Shown here: piece after piece, positions 15,959 through 25,026 of the stretch
Position numbering within the stretch: the first letter of the stretch is position 1
Layout of the letters: each line of letters starts with the position of its first letter
Assembly (NCBI RefSeq): GCF_900187385.1
Contig: NZ_FYEY01000001.1
Coordinates: 6,510,001-6,574,000, forward strand
Reading direction: 5' to 3'
From: Streptomyces sp. 2114.4
GTDB lineage: Bacteria > Actinomycetota > Actinomycetes > Streptomycetales > Streptomycetaceae
Length of the DNA: 64,000 bases
Position numbers and translations under genes: made by a program
Notes under the pieces: model-generated
What the model was told of the DNA's origin: nothing
Seen by the model: only the letters and a program-made list of their open reading frames with translations
Database searches by the model: none

Positions 15959-17302
15959 GTGTCCGAAACAGAGCTGGTGCTGCGCTCCACGCGCGTCGTC
16001 ACCCCGCAGGGGACGCGCGCCGCGTCCGTCACCGTCGCGGCCGGCACGATCACCGCGGTGCTGCCGCACGACGCCGAGGCTCCGGCCGGGGCGTTGGTCC
16101 GGGACTTCGGTGACGATGTCCTGCTGCCCGGCCTCGTCGACACCCACGTCCACGTCAACGACCCCGGCCGCACCGAGTGGGAGGGCTTCTGGACCGCCAC
16201 CCGCGCGGCCGCGGCCGGCGGCATCACCACCCTCCTGGACATGCCGCTCAACAGCCTCCCGCCCACCACCACGGCCGCTCACCTCGACACCAAGCGCGCG
16301 GTCGCCCGTCCCAAGGCCCATGTCGACGTCGGCTTCTGGGGCGGTGCCATCCCCGGCAACGTCAAGGAGCTGCGGCCGCTGCACGACGCCGGTGTCTTCG
16401 GCTTCAAATGCTTTCTCTCGCCCTCCGGCGTGGACGAGTTCCCCGAGCTCGACCAGGAGCAACTGGCCACCGCCCTCGGTGAGATCGCAGGATTCGGCGG
16501 CCTGCTGATCGTGCACGCCGAGGACCCGGGCCATCTGGGCGACGCCCCCCAGCCGCACGGCCCGAAGTACGCCGACTTCCTCGCCTCCCGCCCCCGCGCC
16601 TGCGAGAACGACGCCATCGCCGGGCTGATCGCGCTCGCCCGGCGGCTCGACGCGCGGGTACACGTCCTGCATCTGTCCTCCAGCGACGCACTGCCGCTGA
16701 TCGCCGCCGCCAAGCGCGAGGGCGTCAAGATCACCGTCGAGTCCTGCCCGCACTTCCTCACCCTCACCGCCGAGGAAATCCCGGACGGCGCAACGGAGTT
16801 CAAGTGCTGCCCGCCGATCCGCGAGGCCGCCAACCGGGACGCGCTGTGGGAGGGACTGGCCGACGGCACCCTCGACTGCATCGTCTCCGACCACTCGCCC
16901 TCCACCGCCGACCTCAAGACCGCCGACTTCGGCGCGGCCTGGGGCGGCATCTCCTCCCTCCAGCTCGGCCTGCCCGCCATCTGGACCGAGGCCCGCGAGC
17001 GTGGTCACACCCTCGATGACGTGGTGCGCTGGATGGCCACCGCGCCCGCGGCGCTGGCCGGACTCGGCCACAAGGGCGCCATCGAGCCAGGCCGGGACGC
17101 GGACTTCGCGGTCCTCGCCCCCGAGGAGAGCTTCACCGTCGACCCGCAGGCCCTCCAGCACCGCAACAAGATCACCGCCTACGCCGGCAAGACCCTGCAC
17201 GGAGTCGTACGTTCCACCTGGCTGCGCGGCCGGGAGATCCACGACGGCACCACCCTCGCCGCACCCACCGGCCGGCTGCTCGAACGGCCGCACCGCGCCT
17301 GA
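15959..17302 (+). CDS. allB: Allantoinase
   Basis: Predicted 447-aa binuclear zinc amidohydrolase opening the hydantoin ring of allantoin to allantoate. Diagnostic residues: [20 protein letters not shown] (His-x-His), the carboxylated-Lys motif [24 protein letters not shown], and SDHSPS with the catalytic Asp. Length is typical. The GTG at 15959 follows GAGGAGGGG. It is separated from the permease by a 182-bp gap with the class A palindrome, so it probably has its own promoter. No allantoicase follows; the next gene is convergent, and allantoate must be processed by enzymes encoded elsewhere. Confidence 0.94.
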   Translation: MSETELVLRSTRVVTPQGTRAASVTVAAGTITAVLPHDAEAPAGALVRDFGDDVLLPGLVDTHVHVNDPGRTEWEGFWTATRAAAAGGITTLLDMPLNSLPPTTTAAHLDTKRAVARPKAHVDVGFWGGAIPGNVKELRPLHDAGVFGFKCFLSPSGVDEFPELDQEQLATALGEIAGFGGLLIVHAEDPGHLGDAPQPHGPKYADFLASRPRACENDAIAGLIALARRLDARVHVLHLSSSDALPLIAAAKREGVKITVESCPHFLTLTAEEIPDGATEFKCCPPIREAANRDALWEGLADGTLDCIVSDHSPSTADLKTADFGAAWGGISSLQLGLPAIWTEARERGHTLDDVVRWMATAPAALAGLGHKGAIEPGRDADFAVLAPEESFTVDPQALQHRNKITAYAGKTLHGVVRSTWLRGREIHDGTTLAAPTGRLLERPHRA

Positions 17303-17315
17303 CCGCGGCCGGCCC

Positions 17316-17336
17316 GCCCCGCACCACCGGCGGGGC
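17316..17336. terminator. Hairpin between convergent allantoinase and TenA-like genes
   Basis: GCCCCGC (17316-17322) and GCGGGGC (17330-17336) form a short GC stem around ACCACCG in the 80-bp gap between converging genes; it probably ends transcription from one or both sides. Confidence 0.4.
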
Positions 17337-17382
17337 ACGCCCGTCCGCAGGCGGGACGTCGACGACAGGCCCTACGCCCTGA

Positions 17383-18063
17383 TCACTCGGCGACGCAGTT
17401 CCAGAACATGAGTTCATACGCCTGGAGGAGGCGGCCGTAGCGGTGTGCCGTGGCCGGCCGCGCCTGGCCGGTGTCGAGGCCGTGCTGCACCGCCTGGCGC
17501 GCCTTCTCGTCGACGGCCGGTGCCGGCCCGGCGAATAAGCCGAAGAATCGACAAGCCTCCTCAGGGAAGGAGTAGTGGTCCCGCATCGCGGCCTCGACGA
17601 CCGCGCAATAGCCGCCCCACGCCGCGAAGTTGGCGGTCAGCGCGATCGCCACGTCGGACGGCTCGCCGCTGAGGGCGAGCCGCGCCGCGTAGGAGGGGTA
17701 GGCCTGGCACCCGGGGCGCGGCTGGTACTCCGCGATCTGCCGCTCGCTCAGCTCACAGGCGTCCGCCAGCCCGGCCAGCTGCTTCATGGCCAGCGCCTCG
17801 CCCTGGGCGAGCAGGTCGAAGAAGTCGGCCACGGGCGGATCGCCGTCCGCCCGCCGCGCCAGATGCTGGAAGCTGAGCCGGTCGGCGCTGATCACATGAT
17901 GCTGTTCGAGGGCGAAGGTGGCGAACACGGAGCGCGGCGCCGCCCCCGCCTCGATCCGCGAGACCAGCCGGTTGGCATCGGTGTCCGGGGCGAGGGAACG
18001 GACCGCGTCATCGAGCACGGCGGCCGCGGTCGGGCGGGGGGCATCGGGCGCGGGTCGGGCCAT
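17383..18063 (-). CDS. TenA/THI-4/PQQC-like helical protein
   Basis: Predicted 226-aa all-helical protein with the haem-oxygenase-like fold of the TenA/PqqC group (FALEQHHVISADRLSFQHLA, FFDLLAQGEALAMKQLAGLAD, LTANFAAWGGYCAVVEAAMRDHY). It lacks the clear Cys/Glu catalytic set of thiaminase II that I could identify, so the function is open: thiamine salvage or an unrelated role. The ATG at 18063 follows GGAGGAGACC. It lies 125 bp downstream of the GH84 gene on the same strand. The nearby thiamine-binding-like gene at 1050 may be coincidence. Confidence 0.6.
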   Translation of the reverse strand: MARPAPDAPRPTAAAVLDDAVRSLAPDTDANRLVSRIEAGAAPRSVFATFALEQHHVISADRLSFQHLARRADGDPPVADFFDLLAQGEALAMKQLAGLADACELSERQIAEYQPRPGCQAYPSYAARLALSGEPSDVAIALTANFAAWGGYCAVVEAAMRDHYSFPEEACRFFGLFAGPAPAVDEKARQAVQHGLDTGQARPATAHRYGRLLQAYELMFWNCVAE

Positions 18064-18188
18064 GGGTCGGTCTCCTCCGGGGCGAGGGCGGCGGCCAGAG
18101 CCTCAGAGTAGGACGCACGGCGTGGACCGAGGGCCCCATGACGCGGCCCGTCAGGAAAAGGTGACCCCCGTCAGCCCCTCGGTTCCCC

Positions 18189-20876
18189 TCAGTGCAGTAT
18201 CACCTCATCGACCTCGGGCGCCGGCGTCCCGTCCCGCCAGACCAGGCGCACGCCCCCGATCGCGCCGTCGCCGGCCGGCAGCCGCGTCAAGGCCCCGGAC
18301 AGCGTGCCGAGCGTGCGCCAGGCACCGCCCGTACGGACCCGGACCTCCGCCGCTCCGGTGGGTGCGCCCTGCGGCCGGAGGACGGTGACGGACCGTGCCC
18401 TGCGGGGCGTATCGGGGGTGAACTCCAGCGCCTCGCCCTGCTGCGCCGACCGCGCCGCGCGATAGGCGGTCGCCGGGTCACCGTCCCCCGCCGACCGCAG
18501 CGCGCTGCCCGCCGCCGCGGGCGGGCCACCGGCCACCGTCGCCGCACCGTCCCCGGCCACCGTGAACTCCCGCACCACCAGCCAGTTGTCCTGCGCCGCA
18601 GTGGCCCGTGCGCGGACGTACCGGGCCCTGGTCCCGGCCGGTGGTTCGGCGCCGACCTCGGCCTTCCCGTCGAACGAGGCCAGCGGGTGCCAGTTCCTGT
18701 GGTCCGACGAGTACTCCAGGACACCGTGCCGCAGATAGTCGTCCGGGCTGCCGCTCTTGCCCATCGCCAGCCGTACGGTCCCCAGCGGACGCTCCGCATG
18801 CAGATCCAGCTCCACGAAGGAGCCAGCCCGGGGCGCCGCGCCGCTCCAGAAGTAGGTGGCATCGTCACCATCGGTCATCCGGGAAGCCGCGTGGTCCTGG
18901 TAGACGGCCAGATTCGTCGACCCCTTCGGACGGCCGACGACGCCCAGCGCCGCGTCGTGCTCGGCCACCGCCGCCTCGACGAAGGTGTCCAGCACCCCGT
19001 CCGCCACCAGCACCGGAACCCTCTTCCCCGACATGTCCACATAGACGAACGCGGTGGCGGTCCTCACCAGCTCCGGTATGCCCTGCCGCAGTTGCCAGGC
19101 CTTGGCATCGTCCCCCGCCCTGGTGGCCTCGATCAGCTGAAGGGCGCCGCGCGCCGCGACGGCCCAGGCCCGGGTGGCATCCAGCCAGGGCCCGCTGTCC
19201 TTGACGAATCCCCGGTCGGCGAGCCGGTCCCGCAGCACCCCCGGCGCGTCCCGCAGGTTCCGCAACACCCCGTCCAGCCTCCGCGCATCGCCGTCCTTGC
19301 CGAACTGCGCGATGGCGGCGGCCAGTTCGGGCGCCTGCCGTGGATTGAGCGACGAGGCGTAGTGGGCATCGGCGAAGGCACGCAGCGCCCGTGCCGTCCG
19401 GGCGTCGCCGCCGGCCAGCTCCGCGATCGCCGCGCTCCAGGAGGCACGGGCGTCATACGCCGTGTCGTTCCACGTGTAGTCGGCCACCGTGTACAGCGCG
19501 AGCTTGGACGCGGCAGGCTGGATCATCGGGTTCGCGGTGATCCCCGCCAGCTGCCCCGGCAGCCCCTTCTCGCGGCCGTTGAACGGCCCGAGCAGCAACC
19601 GGTTGGTCACATAGTCATTGACCGGGTAGTTGTCCCACGTCAGGACCCGGTGCCCGAACACCTCCCGGGCCTGCCGCGCCTGGGCGACGGTCATCGTCGG
19701 CGCGATCACCCCCACGCCCGTCCACTCGACCAGCACGTCCTTGTCCAGCCTGGCGGCCAGCGCCTTCTTGTACGGCGACGGCTTCACGTCGTAGTACTCG
19801 GTCGGCACCATCTGCAGCGGCCCGGCACCGGAGTGCCGGGCGATGAACTCCTGCTGGACGCGATTGAGAAGATGCGCCTGCGCCGCCCCCGCCGCCCCGC
19901 CGCCGGTCCCGAACGCGTCCTTGTCCGCCACGCAGTTCCAGTCCGTGTAACTGATGTCGTCCAGCGGCACCGCGAAGGACCGCACCCCGATGTCCCACAG
20001 CGTCTGGAACTTGGTGGTCAGCGCCTTGCGATCCGCGTCGGAGCTGTAGCAGACCGACAGCCCCGGGGAGAGCGCATAGGTGAACTCCACATGCCGCTCG
20101 TGCGCCCGGTCCACCAGCTCCTTGAGCTGCGCGAGCCGGTCCGCGGGATAGGGGTCACGCCACTTCGCCCGCAGGTAGGGGTCGTCCTTGGGCGAGTACA
20201 CATAGATGTTCATCTTGTGCTCGCCGTAGAAGTCGAGCTGGTCGAGCCGGGCCTCATGCGACCAAGGGGTTCCGTAGAAGCCCTCGATGACACCTCGCAG
20301 CGGGGTGGCCGGCCAGTCGCGTACGGCGGTGCCCCGCACCCGCGCGCCCGGCCGCTCCCGGTGGGGCAGCAGCTGCCGCAGCGACTGCGCGGCGTAATAC
20401 GTACCGGTGGCGTCCTTGCCGGACAACGCGATCCGGCCCCCGCCGACGGCCAGCGCATAGCCCTCGGCGGGCAGCCCGTCCGGCCCCCGGGCCCCCAGCG
20501 CCCGCAACGCGCGCGATGCCCCCGCCCCGCCCACGTACACCGCCAACTGCCCGTCGCCCGGGTCCCTTTCGGCCCGTACGACCCGGTCCGCACCGGCGTC
20601 CTTGAGCGATTTCTCGACGACGGCCAGTGCAGGGGCATCGGTGTCCGGCCCGGCGACGACAGTCACGGAGCGGGTGATGGTGACCTGGTCGGACCGGCTC
20701 CGGACGGACCGGGGCGTGGGGGAGAGGGCACGGGAACCGGCAACTCCGGGACTGTCCCGGGGGCCGTCCTGCCCCGCCTTCCCGCCGCCGCCCGGCGGCC
20801 CGGCCATGCCCGTCAGCGGAAGCACGGCCAGGGCCACGGCCAACGCGGTGGCCGCCGCGGTGCGCGTTCGGTGCAT
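18189..20876 (-). CDS. Secreted GH84 beta-N-acetylglucosaminidase (hyaluronidase/O-GlcNAcase-like)
   Basis: Predicted 895-aa exported glycosidase. A signal peptide covers about residues 1-30 (TAAATALAVALAVLPLTGMA). A GH20b-like N-terminal domain follows (YALAVGGGRIALSGKDATGTY, then YAAQSLRQLL). The GH84 barrel starts at about residue 190 with RGVIEGFYGTPWSHEARLD and carries the paired catalytic aspartates in PLDDISYTDWNC, plus EWTGVGVIAP and VLTWDNYPVND. After a helical region the C-terminus holds one or two F5/8-type (CBM32-like) carbohydrate-binding domains. It should remove terminal N-acetylglucosamine from glycans outside the cell. Confidence 0.9.
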   Translation of the reverse strand: MHRTRTAAATALAVALAVLPLTGMAGPPGGGGKAGQDGPRDSPGVAGSRALSPTPRSVRSRSDQVTITRSVTVVAGPDTDAPALAVVEKSLKDAGADRVVRAERDPGDGQLAVYVGGAGASRALRALGARGPDGLPAEGYALAVGGGRIALSGKDATGTYYAAQSLRQLLPHRERPGARVRGTAVRDWPATPLRGVIEGFYGTPWSHEARLDQLDFYGEHKMNIYVYSPKDDPYLRAKWRDPYPADRLAQLKELVDRAHERHVEFTYALSPGLSVCYSSDADRKALTTKFQTLWDIGVRSFAVPLDDISYTDWNCVADKDAFGTGGGAAGAAQAHLLNRVQQEFIARHSGAGPLQMVPTEYYDVKPSPYKKALAARLDKDVLVEWTGVGVIAPTMTVAQARQAREVFGHRVLTWDNYPVNDYVTNRLLLGPFNGREKGLPGQLAGITANPMIQPAASKLALYTVADYTWNDTAYDARASWSAAIAELAGGDARTARALRAFADAHYASSLNPRQAPELAAAIAQFGKDGDARRLDGVLRNLRDAPGVLRDRLADRGFVKDSGPWLDATRAWAVAARGALQLIEATRAGDDAKAWQLRQGIPELVRTATAFVYVDMSGKRVPVLVADGVLDTFVEAAVAEHDAALGVVGRPKGSTNLAVYQDHAASRMTDGDDATYFWSGAAPRAGSFVELDLHAERPLGTVRLAMGKSGSPDDYLRHGVLEYSSDHRNWHPLASFDGKAEVGAEPPAGTRARYVRARATAAQDNWLVVREFTVAGDGAATVAGGPPAAAGSALRSAGDGDPATAYRAARSAQQGEALEFTPDTPRRARSVTVLRPQGAPTGAAEVRVRTGGAWRTLGTLSGALTRLPAGDGAIGGVRLVWRDGTPAPEVDEVILH

Positions 20877-21146
20877 CCTTCGGTCCTCCTCGGTGCGACG
20901 AGGTGCGGGGACGATTCGTCCGAGCCTTCGCGCCAGCAGGCTTCACCTGCACACCGCACCGAAGCAATGGACTTTCGAACCGAGGAGATGGACGTTGCCG
21001 CACCGAAGGGTCCTCCACCCCGCACCGAGACGTCCCACATGCCCCCACCGCCTCCACTCACCGCACCCACAGCCCCGCGCAGCGGGCGAAAAACCCCCAC
21101 GACGGGACAGCCGAAGACGGGGCGGAGGTAAAACACAGCGGACCGC

Positions 21147-21344
21147 TCAGCGCGACTTGGCGACGATCACCAAGAAGCTCATGAACGCCAACAGCACATG
21201 CGTCGCCACGACGTAGAGGAACACCCGCACATACACCCCGCGCGGAGGTTTGCCCTCCTTGTACGTCCGGGCGGCGGGCGCCGTCCCGGGCAGCGGCTCC
21301 GAAGGCGGCGGCGCGGGTACGGCAGGAACGGTCTGATCGGGCAC
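21147..21344 (-). CDS. Small single-span membrane protein (DUF6126-like)
   Basis: Predicted 65-aa protein: a Pro-rich cytoplasmic N-terminus and one C-terminal transmembrane helix (VRVFLYVVATHVLLAFMSFL) with a basic end. The GTG at 21344 is preceded by GGAAGGA. The GVYVRVFLY core resembles proteins labelled DUF6126 in Streptomyces, commonly downstream of an XRE-cupin regulator as here (38-bp gap, same strand). It is probably co-expressed with the regulator; a role as a small partner of the divergent permease is possible but unproven. Confidence 0.65.
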   Translation of the reverse strand: MPDQTVPAVPAPPPSEPLPGTAPAARTYKEGKPPRGVYVRVFLYVVATHVLLAFMSFLVIVAKSR

Positions 21345-21381
21345 GACGGATGGTCCTTCCTTCAAGAACGGCGCCCGGGGC

Positions 21382-22008
21382 TCACAGCCCGCGGCGCCTC
21401 GCGTCGTCGCCGAGGCACCACTCGGCGGCCCCGCTCTGCAACAGCGTGTGGACGAACAACAGCTCGGTCCCGCCCCGGGAGGCGGCGGAAATCCGGTGGG
21501 GCGTGAGCGAGTCGAAGTGCGCGGAGTCCCCCGGGTCCAGCACATGCGCCGCCGCGCCGAGCGTCAGCCGCAGCCGCCCCTCCAGGACGTACAGCCACTC
21601 CTCGCCCGGATGCACCCGCACCAGATCGCCCTGTGTCCGCTGCGGCACATGGACCCGCAGCGCCTGCATCGCGCGCCCGGCTCCGCCCACGGTCCAATAC
21701 GTCCAGCCGCCGACCTCGGACGGCTCCGTGCGGTCCGCGCGCAGCACCGGGTCCCGCTCCGGCGCGGTCTCGCCGAGCAGGTCGGATACCGTGGTGCCGT
21801 AGGTACGGGCCAGCGCCAGCAGCACCGGCAGCGACGGCTGCCGCTGACGCGTCTCCAGCCGCGACAGGTGCGCGGGCGAGAGTCCCACCAGCCGGGCCGC
21901 GGTCTCCAGCGTGAGACCACTGCGTCTGCGCAGGTCACGAAGGCGCGGCGCGACGGTGGACAAGTCCCCCGGCGGAGTGCCGACGGGCTCGTCGGGAAGC
22001 TCGGTCAT
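21382..22008 (-). CDS. XRE family regulator with C-terminal cupin
   Basis: Predicted 208-aa regulator: an N-terminal XRE helix-turn-helix at about residues 20-75 (LRDLRRRSGLTLETAARLVG, LSPAHLSRLETRQRQPSLPV) and a C-terminal cupin at about 125-195 (VHPGEEWLYVLEGRLRLTLG, LDPGDSAHFDSLTPHRI). Such proteins sense small molecules such as amino acids or amines. The ATG at 22008 is used; upstream in-frame sequence is promoter. It is divergent from an amino-acid permease, and a perfect palindrome TTTGCCTGACAGGCAAA lies 41-57 bp upstream as a likely operator. Confidence 0.85.
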   Translation of the reverse strand: MTELPDEPVGTPPGDLSTVAPRLRDLRRRSGLTLETAARLVGLSPAHLSRLETRQRQPSLPVLLALARTYGTTVSDLLGETAPERDPVLRADRTEPSEVGGWTYWTVGGAGRAMQALRVHVPQRTQGDLVRVHPGEEWLYVLEGRLRLTLGAAAHVLDPGDSAHFDSLTPHRISAASRGGTELLFVHTLLQSGAAEWCLGDDARRRGL

Positions 22009-22048
22009 ACCCCTTGGTATAGCGATCCTTCGCCTGCTGGGCAAAAGA

Positions 22049-22065
22049 TTTGCCTGACAGGCAAA
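22049..22065. promoter_or_regulatory. 17-bp perfect palindrome in the XRE regulator promoter
   Basis: TTTGCCTGACAGGCAAA (22049-22065) is a perfect inverted repeat. An additional GGGCAAAAG half-site lies one to two helical turns closer to the regulator (22039-22047). The element sits in the 303-bp divergent region between the XRE regulator (22008) and the permease (22312) and is probably the regulator's binding site. Confidence 0.55.
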
Positions 22066-22311
22066 AGTCCCCGCCTGCCTTCGGCCTCCCGGCCGCCACC
22101 CGTCCCCAACTCCCGGCCTCCCGTGAGGCCATGGGCCGACACCCGCCACCCTGGGCCGGAATCACGGCTTCCGGGCCACTGCCTTTGCGTGATGACGCCT
22201 TCACCGCAGGTGAAGGAACGGTCCGAATAGCGGGCGTTCACCTCATACGTGCACGTGCGTCTTCACACTCGTCTGGCTTCCGCACGTCTCAACCAATGAA
22301 CAGGCACGACC

Positions 22312-23724
22312 ATGAGCCGGACCATCACCCCGCCGCCCCAGGGCTCCCCGCAGCCCGTGCAGAACGGCGAAGCCGTGCTGTCGCACGGTCTCAAGCAGCG
22401 CCATCTGTCGATGATCGCGCTCGGCGGGGTCATCGGCGCGGGTCTCTTCGTCGGCTCCGGGGTCGGCATCGCCGCGGCCGGACCGGCCATCGTTCTCCTC
22501 TTCGCGGGGACCGGCGCGCTGGTCATGCTGATCATGCGGATGCTCGGCGAGATGTCCGCGGCCCGGCCTTCCACCGGCTCGTTCTCGGTGCATGCCGAGG
22601 CGGAACTCGGCTCCTGGGCAGGCGCCACCTCGGGCTGGATGTACTGGCTGATGCTCTGTGCCGGCGTGGCCGCCGAGGCCACCGCGGCGGGCACGATCAT
22701 GCACACCTGGGTGTCGTTCATCCCCGCCTACGGCTGGGTGGCGATCTTCATGGTGTTCTTCTGCGCCAGCAACCTCACCGCGGTCAAGAACTTCGGCGAG
22801 TTCGAGTTCTGGTTCTCCGCCGTCAAGGTCACCGCGATCGTCGCCTTTCTGGTGCTGGGCGTGCTCGGCATTCTCGGGGTGTTCGGCAGTGCGCCCGGCA
22901 CCAGCCATCTCACCGGCCACGGCGGCTTCTTCCCGACCGGCGCCGCCGGGCTCGCAGCCGGTCTGCTGACCACCATCTCCGGGTTCGCCGGTCTGGAGAC
23001 CGTCACCATCGCGGCGGCGGAGTCCGACAACCCGAGCCGGAACGTGGCCCGTGCCGTCCGCACCGCCGTCTGGCGTATCGCCGTGTTCTACATCGGCTCG
23101 ATGGCCGTGGTGGTCACCCTGGTGCCGTGGAACAACCCGAAGGTCGCCACGGACGGCCCGTACGTCACCGTGCTCGACCAGCTCGGTATCCCGGCAGCCG
23201 GCACGATCATGCAGATCGTCGTGCTGGTGGCGCTGCTCTCCGCGATGAACGCCAACATCTACGGCTCGTCGCGCATGGCGTACTCCCTCGTCCACCGGGG
23301 CCAGGGGCCGCGTTTCCTGGCCAAGGTCACCCGGGGCGTGCCGGCCGCGGCGGTGCTGGCGTCCTGTGTGTTCGGCTTCGCGGCCGTGATCGCCGGGATC
23401 GTCTGGCCGACCACGGTGTTCGCCTGGCTGCTGAACATCGCCGGCTGCTCGGTGCTGGTCGTCTGGTCCATCGTCGGCCTCACCCAGCTGAGGATGCGCC
23501 GCCGCCTGGAGCGCGAGGCACCCGAGCTGCTCTCCGTGCGGATGTGGGCCTTCCCCTACCTGACCTGGCTGGCGCTGGCCGCCATCCTGGGCGTCTTCGC
23601 CGTCATGGCCGGCAGCGCGGACGGGCGGCAGCAGCTCGCCGGCACGGCCGTCGTGGCCGCCGCGCTGGCGGGGGCGGGCCACCTCAAGCAGCGCCGCGAC
23701 CGGCAGGCCGCCCTCAGCTCCTGA
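22312..23724 (+). CDS. Amino acid permease (APC superfamily, GABA/D-Ala-type)
   Basis: Predicted 470-aa membrane transporter with 12 helices of the amino-acid transporter family. The start RHLSMIALGGVIGAGLFVGSG is the conserved helix I motif; IMRMLGEMSAARPSTGSFSV follows in helix II. FEFWFSAVKVTAIVAFL, TISGFAGLETVTIAAAES and ESDNPSRNVARAV are typical of the GabP/CycA/ProY group. The ATG at 22312 is used. It is divergent from the XRE-cupin regulator, and a strong hairpin follows the stop. Exact substrate cannot be read from sequence. Confidence 0.88.
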   Translation: MSRTITPPPQGSPQPVQNGEAVLSHGLKQRHLSMIALGGVIGAGLFVGSGVGIAAAGPAIVLLFAGTGALVMLIMRMLGEMSAARPSTGSFSVHAEAELGSWAGATSGWMYWLMLCAGVAAEATAAGTIMHTWVSFIPAYGWVAIFMVFFCASNLTAVKNFGEFEFWFSAVKVTAIVAFLVLGVLGILGVFGSAPGTSHLTGHGGFFPTGAAGLAAGLLTTISGFAGLETVTIAAAESDNPSRNVARAVRTAVWRIAVFYIGSMAVVVTLVPWNNPKVATDGPYVTVLDQLGIPAAGTIMQIVVLVALLSAMNANIYGSSRMAYSLVHRGQGPRFLAKVTRGVPAAAVLASCVFGFAAVIAGIVWPTTVFAWLLNIAGCSVLVVWSIVGLTQLRMRRRLEREAPELLSVRMWAFPYLTWLALAAILGVFAVMAGSADGRQQLAGTAVVAAALAGAGHLKQRRDRQAALSS

Positions 23725-23728
23725 GCCG

Positions 23729-23755
23729 GGTGCCCCTCGGTCCCCGAGGGGCACC
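23729..23755 (+). terminator. Terminator hairpin after the amino acid permease
   Basis: GGTGCCCCTCGG (23729-23740) and CCGAGGGGCACC (23744-23755) form a perfect 12-bp stem with a 3-nt loop, starting 5 bp after the permease stop codon. Confidence 0.7.
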
Positions 23756-23832
23756 TCGGTGAGGGGCGAGCGTCGGGCGTATCCGATGCGGACGTCCGCG
23801 CTCGCGGGCGCTGATGAGAGTGGCTCAACGCG

Positions 23833-24087
23833 TCACCGCCGGAGTAGATCGCGCTGGATCTGGTGGGCGACGGCGCGGCGTACGGATGCTGATGTGGCGG
23901 TGGCCTTCGAGGGAAGGTCGAGACCGCGGCTGATCTCGTCGTATGCGGCTTGGAAACCGCCGGGCAGCTCTGCCCGGTGCAGCCTCAGGTCGTCCTCGAC
24001 GAGACGCCTCAGCTCGTCGATGTTCTGGGGCGTGAAGCGCTTCTTGCCCCGGGCGAGTGCGTTGACACAGCGGGTACAGCGGGCGGT
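23833..24087 (-). pseudogene. 5'-truncated gene of unknown function
   Basis: On the minus strand a well-biased frame ends at 23833 and encodes CVNALARGKKRFTPQNIDEL, RRLVEDDLRLHRAELPGGFQ and VRRAVAHQIQRDLLRR. No ATG, GTG or TTG exists between the upstream stop (24088-24090) and the conserved-looking sequence, so the 5' end appears lost. The break lies within five bases of the break in the divergent hydrolase gene at 24092. The CTRCVNALARGKKRF stretch suggests a small charged protein, but I do not recognise the family. Confidence 0.5.
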
Positions 24088-24091
24088 TTAA

Positions 24092-24841
24092 GGAGGACCT
24101 GCGGATTCCGTCTACCTCGGCGACCTCGGTGGCCTGTCCGCGTACTGCCGGCTGGTCATTCTGGATCTTCGCGGCACCGGCCGGTCCGCGATTCCGCAAG
24201 ACACCTCCTCATACCGCTGCGATCGCCTGGTCGACGATGTCGAGGCATTGCGCCGGCACCTCGGCCTCCCCCGGACGGACCTGCTCGGCCACTCCGCCGG
24301 CACGAACATCGCGACGCAATACGCGGCCCGGCACCCGGAGAAAGTCGGCAACCTCGCCCTCATCGGCCCCAGCACCCGAGCTGTCGACGTGGCGATCACG
24401 GGACAGACGCGGCGCGAGCTCGCGCAGCTCCGGAAAAACGAGCCGTGGTTCCCGGCGGCATTCGCCGCCCTGCAGGAGATCACCGAGGGCACGGGCAGCG
24501 ACTGGGAAGCCGTCGCCCCCTTCTTCTGGGGCCGGTGGGACGCCACGGCACAAAAGCACCACGCAGCCAGCCGGCCGAGCAACCAAGAAGCCGTCGCTTT
24601 CTTCGCGGCCGAGGGTGCCTTCGACTCGAAGGGCACTCGTGCGGCGCTCGCCGCCTGCGAGGCCCCCGTTCTGCTGCTCACCGGAGAGTTCGATCTGAAC
24701 AGCCCTCCTGTGTCCGCGGCCGAGTTCGCGGAAGTGTTCCCGGACGCCACGCTTGTGGTGCAGCCGGGAGCGGGGCACTATCCGTGGCTCGACGATGCCG
24801 GCTGGTTCGTGGCGGCCACGGCGGCATTCCTCCGCGGGTGA
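24092..24841 (+). pseudogene. Alpha/beta hydrolase (proline iminopeptidase-like) lacking its N-terminus
   Basis: The frame opens directly after a TAA with GGPADSVYLGDLGGLSAYCR, matching the oxyanion-loop region (HGGPG-like) of alpha/beta hydrolases. LVILDLRGTGRSA, the nucleophile elbow LLGHSAGTN, LLLTGEFDLNSPP and GAGHYPWLDD follow with Ser, Asp and His in order. About 30 N-terminal residues and any start are missing; internal TTG 24248 would delete the core strands. The catalytic part is intact, so the damage is a single 5' truncation. The adjacent minus-strand gene is cut at the same point, indicating one deletion that removed the shared promoter. Confidence 0.72.
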
Positions 24842-25026
24842 CCTGGCTCATGTCCCCGGAGTCCGAAGGGGGCGCGAAGGGCTGCAGGGGTGGGAAGGAC
24901 CCGGCACTCGACATGTCCCTGCGTCAGAGGCGGGACAGGGGCACAGTATGGGGAGAATTGAGGCAGTTGGTGGGCGTGGTGTTGTGAACTCCCGGAAAAC
25001 TTCCGCCCGTTGGGATTGACAGGATC

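Noticed and set aside
17383-18063. Calling the TenA-like protein a thiaminase II
   Set aside because: I could not place the required catalytic Cys and Glu residues with confidence, so only the fold family is claimed.
24248-24841. Treating the TTG at 24248 as the start of an intact hydrolase
   Set aside because: Conserved core strands and the oxyanion region lie upstream in the same frame, so this would not be a complete enzyme.
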